Positions 22,244 to 24,558 of a stretch of 24,558 nucleotides of DNA are shown here, piece after piece. This DNA comes from a virus. A program made the translations under genes and the position numbers. The DNA is taken from IMG/VR virus record IMGVR_UViG_3300021961_000610, positions 1-24,558 of that record. One strand, written 5' to 3'. Position 1 is the stretch's first letter; every line of letters begins with the position of its first letter. Below the pieces are notes generated by a model. The model was not told the DNA's origin. It saw nothing but the letters and a program-made list of their open reading frames with translations, and made no database searches.

Positions 22244-23227
22244 ATGAGTATATTACAAGAGCGAGTGGTTTATAAGCCATTTGAGTACCCTAAAGCTCAC
22301 GAGTACTGGTTGAAGCAGCAACAAGCACACTGGTTACACACCGAAGTGCCGATGGCAAACGACATCACAGACTGGAAATCAAATTTAAAGGATCACGAAA
22401 AGAACGTTATAGGGGGTATCTTAAAAGGCTTCGCTCAGACAGAAACAGTAGTAAACGACTACTGGACTGGTCTTGTAACAAAATGGTTCCGTAAGCCTGA
22501 GATTATCATGATGGCTACTACGTTTGGTGCCTTTGAAACTATTCACGCTGAAGCATATTCACTATTGAATGAGCAATTAGGTTTGGATAACTTCGCAGAG
22601 TTCTTAGAGGACGAATCTACTCACGCTAAGATTGAATCTCTTATGAATGTAAGGGACGGTCACAACGGAGAGATCGATTACCATGAGGTTGCTCGTAGCC
22701 TTGCGATTTTTTCGGCGTTTACGGAAGGTGTTAACCTATTCAGTTCCTTTGCTGTCCTCCTTTCATTTAAAATGAGAAACAAGCTGAAGGGCGTAGGTCA
22801 GATCGTAGAATGGTCTGTTAGAGATGAGTCTCTTCACTCCGAAGCAGGCTGCTGGTTATTTAAGCAGTTAATGAAAGAACATCCAGAACTTAAGACTGAT
22901 AAGCTTGTTGCTGATATTGAAGAGGCAGCTAGAATGGCTTTGAAGTTAGAGTTCGATTTCATCGATAAGACCTTTGAGATGGGTGATCTAGAGAACTTAG
23001 GCAAGGAAGAGCTTAAGAATTTTATCAAGCACCGTGTTAATACTAAGATGGGTGACTTAGGCCTTAAGCCTTTGATCCCTTCCTCAGAGATTGACAAGGG
23101 CGCAATCAAGACTATGAAGTGGTTTGATATGGTTATTGCAGGTAAGCAGCATACTGACTTCTTCGCAAACAGAGTAACTAACTATAGTAAAGGTCATATG
23201 GAGTGGGATTCCGCTTCAATCTTCTAA
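22244..23227 (+). CDS. nrdB: Ribonucleotide reductase class I, small (radical) subunit
   Basis: Houses the dimetal site and radical used by NrdA to reduce ribonucleotides; acts in the cytoplasm to supply dNTPs for phage DNA. The 327 residues compare with 376 in E. coli NrdB. Ligands by alignment to E. coli: Glu67 (for Asp84; the spacing from HEK is identical), Glu98 and His101 (ETIHAEAY), Glu161 (TEGVNLF), Glu195 and His198 (RDESLH). The radical Tyr is present as Tyr105, seven residues after Glu98. The C-terminal tail EWDSASIF would dock to NrdA. Glu at the first ligand position is typical of Mn/Fe subclass Ic, which usually lacks the Tyr, so cofactor type is uncertain. The leader has AATATATAAAG just before ATG. 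nrdA follows after 11 bases. Confidence 0.95.
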   Translation: MSILQERVVYKPFEYPKAHEYWLKQQQAHWLHTEVPMANDITDWKSNLKDHEKNVIGGILKGFAQTETVVNDYWTGLVTKWFRKPEIIMMATTFGAFETIHAEAYSLLNEQLGLDNFAEFLEDESTHAKIESLMNVRDGHNGEIDYHEVARSLAIFSAFTEGVNLFSSFAVLLSFKMRNKLKGVGQIVEWSVRDESLHSEAGCWLFKQLMKEHPELKTDKLVADIEEAARMALKLEFDFIDKTFEMGDLENLGKEELKNFIKHRVNTKMGDLGLKPLIPSSEIDKGAIKTMKWFDMVIAGKQHTDFFANRVTNYSKGHMEWDSASIF

Positions 23228-23238
23228 AATAAACTAAA

Positions 23239-24558
23239 ATGAATAACAGTATCTATGTAGATACCTCCTTATGGGAGGCAGGAAAGGATTTTCCTGAATG
23301 GATGAACGAGTTATCCTTGGCAACTATCTCAAAAGGTTATTTGCTTCCAGGAGAAACTCCTAAGAAAGCTTACCAGCGAGTATCCACTGCTGTTGCTAAC
23401 AGGTTAAAGCGACCTGAATTAGCTGCTAAATTTTATAAGTACATGTGGAAAGGCTGGTTAAACTTAGCTTCTCCTGTACTATCCAACACAGGTACTGATA
23501 GAGGTTTACCTATCTCATGCTTTGGCATCGATACGCCTGATAGCATTAGAGGAATAGGTCTAACAAATGCAGAGCTAATGAGACTCTCCTCATTAGGTGG
23601 TGGTGTAGGTATTAGCTTATCTCGTGTTAGAGAAAGAGGAACACCTATCACCGGTAACGGTAACTCAGAAGGCGTAGTACCCTGGGCTAAGATTTACGAT
23701 TCAACTATTATTGCAACCAACCAGGGTGCTGTACGTAGAGGAGCAGCCTCTGTTAACTTAGATATCAATCATGGAGACATTAGAGAATTCCTCCAAATCA
23801 GACGTCCAAAAGGAGACCCAAATAGACAGTGTCTCAACCTACACCAATGCGTTGTCGTGGATGATGAGTTTATGCGCAAGCTTGAACGACGAGATCAAGA
23901 AGCGGTCGAACTCTGGGTTGAGATCCTCAAGTCAAGAGTAGAGACTGGAGAGCCTTACATCATGTTTAAGGATAACGTTAACAACGATAATCCTCAGGCA
24001 TACGTTAAGAACAACTTAGACGTTAGTATGACTAACATCTGTACCGAAATTACTCTGCATACAGACGAAGAGCACTCATTTATCTGTTGCTTATCCTCAG
24101 TCAACTTAGCTAAGTACGACGAATGGAAAGACTCAGACTTAATTGAGACTGCAATTTACTTCCTAGACGGAGTAATGGAAGAGTTCTTATATAAGACTGA
24201 CGGTAAGGATTCATTAGCACGTTCACATCGCTCAGCTAAGAAAGGTCGTGCAATCGGTCTAGGAGTTCTAGGCTGGCATACATTTTTACAACAAAAAGGG
24301 TTACCATTTGTGTCCGTAGCTTCTACTAGCTGGACTAACAAGATCTTTTCACAAATTAGAACACAAGCAGAGGCTGCCTCTAGAAAATTAGCAGAAGAAT
24401 ATGGAGAACCAGAATGGTGTAAAGGCACGGGAATGCGTAACACGCATTTGCTCGCGATTGCCCCGACTGTTAGCAATAGTTCTATTTCCGGAGGTGTATC
24501 TGCTGGTATTGAGCCGTTACCTGCTAACATCTATACGTTCAATAGCGGTAAGGGTACG
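23239..24558 (+). CDS. nrdA: Ribonucleotide reductase class I, large (catalytic) subunit, 3' end outside window
   Basis: Catalytic subunit; 440 codons are visible and the frame is still open at the window end. Start ATG at 23239 gives MNNSIYVDTSLWEAGKDFPE. Conserved pieces in order: NLASPVLSNTGTDRGLPISC with redox Cys94, SLGGGVGISLSRVRERG (substrate/phosphate loop), SMTNICTEITL with active-site Asn266, Cys268 and Glu270, a CC pair at 283-284 of which one is the second redox cysteine, GLGVLGWHTFLQQKGLPF, and GTGMRNTHLLAIAPTVSNSS near the end. No ATP-cone domain precedes the first core motifs, and the spacing from Cys94 to Cys268 is shorter than in E. coli (225 to 439), so this is a compact phage form. 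Allosteric dATP inhibition through an N-terminal cone is therefore not expected. The usual C-terminal cysteine pair lies beyond the window. Confidence 0.95.
   Translation, partial: MNNSIYVDTSLWEAGKDFPEWMNELSLATISKGYLLPGETPKKAYQRVSTAVANRLKRPELAAKFYKYMWKGWLNLASPVLSNTGTDRGLPISCFGIDTPDSIRGIGLTNAELMRLSSLGGGVGISLSRVRERGTPITGNGNSEGVVPWAKIYDSTIIATNQGAVRRGAASVNLDINHGDIREFLQIRRPKGDPNRQCLNLHQCVVVDDEFMRKLERRDQEAVELWVEILKSRVETGEPYIMFKDNVNNDNPQAYVKNNLDVSMTNICTEITLHTDEEHSFICCLSSVNLAKYDEWKDSDLIETAIYFLDGVMEEFLYKTDGKDSLARSHRSAKKGRAIGLGVLGWHTFLQQKGLPFVSVASTSWTNKIFSQIRTQAEAASRKLAEEYGEPEWCKGTGMRNTHLLAIAPTVSNSSISGGVSAGIEPLPANIYTFNSGKGT

Noticed and set aside
24156-24530. Minus-strand 124-codon frame at the window end
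   Set aside because: It lies wholly inside nrdA, whose motifs are clear on the + strand.
1-24558. tRNA genes, CRISPR arrays, insertion sequences or integrase/attachment sites
   Set aside because: I looked for cloverleaf-like segments, regular spaced repeats and transposase or integrase motifs and saw none.

Overview
The window is a gene-dense stretch of a tailed-phage genome of the contractile-tail (myovirus), T4-like kind. It may also be a prophage or metagenomic phage contig, since no host gene is visible. All supported genes are on the + strand, gaps are short, and no gene-free stretch exceeds 100 bases. Evidence for T4 relationship is a tail sheath (gp18-like), tail tube (gp19-like), gp26-like protein, gp32-like single-strand DNA-binding protein, UvsX-like recombinase, RNase H/FEN-like nuclease, gp41-like helicase and class I ribonucleotide reductase. 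Almost no start codon has a Shine-Dalgarno sequence, which suggests a Bacteroidota host (inference). No sequence here names a species.

Layout. Bases 1-4804 hold adhesion/accessory virion genes: two paralogous LamG (concanavalin A-like lectin fold) proteins, a small unknown, a tail-fibre-like LamG protein, three small proteins and another lectin-fold-like protein. Bases 4862-8200 hold sheath, tube and a gp26-like tail/baseplate protein. The last appears to be extended by a programmed frameshift at a run of seven Ts, giving a G/GT-like pair just upstream of the tape measure (8230-10518). Bases 10520-15371 hold baseplate/hub-type proteins, including a LysM-like protein and a large protein ending in a muramidase-like domain. 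An unknown gene (15373-15963) sits at the junction. Bases 15974-22158 are a replication/recombination cassette: compact family A DNA polymerase, unknown protein, gp32, UvsX, FEN-type nuclease and DnaB-type helicase. Bases 22244 to the end are nrdB and a truncated nrdA, which supply deoxynucleotides.

Regulation visible in sequence. An AT-rich motif, (C/A)TATTTATA, lies 18-41 bases before six structural starts, often right after a terminator. It is a candidate late promoter, and its core is the reverse complement of the T4 late promoter TATAAATA. Three hairpin-plus-T-run terminators separate units. The gp32 leader carries a perfect 10-bp inverted repeat inside a 14-codon upstream ORF, followed by a tandem UUAAUCAGUU repeat. 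This resembles in layout the T4 gene 32 autoregulatory operator. Many internal genes overlap by 1-4 bases, implying translational coupling.

Most interesting points: the +1/-2 frameshift candidate before the tape measure in a T4-like phage; the mirrored late-promoter motif; the compact family A polymerase with a degenerate exonuclease region and unusual motif residues; the gp32 leader; a zinc-less gp32; and an NrdB with glutamate at the first metal-ligand position while keeping the radical tyrosine.
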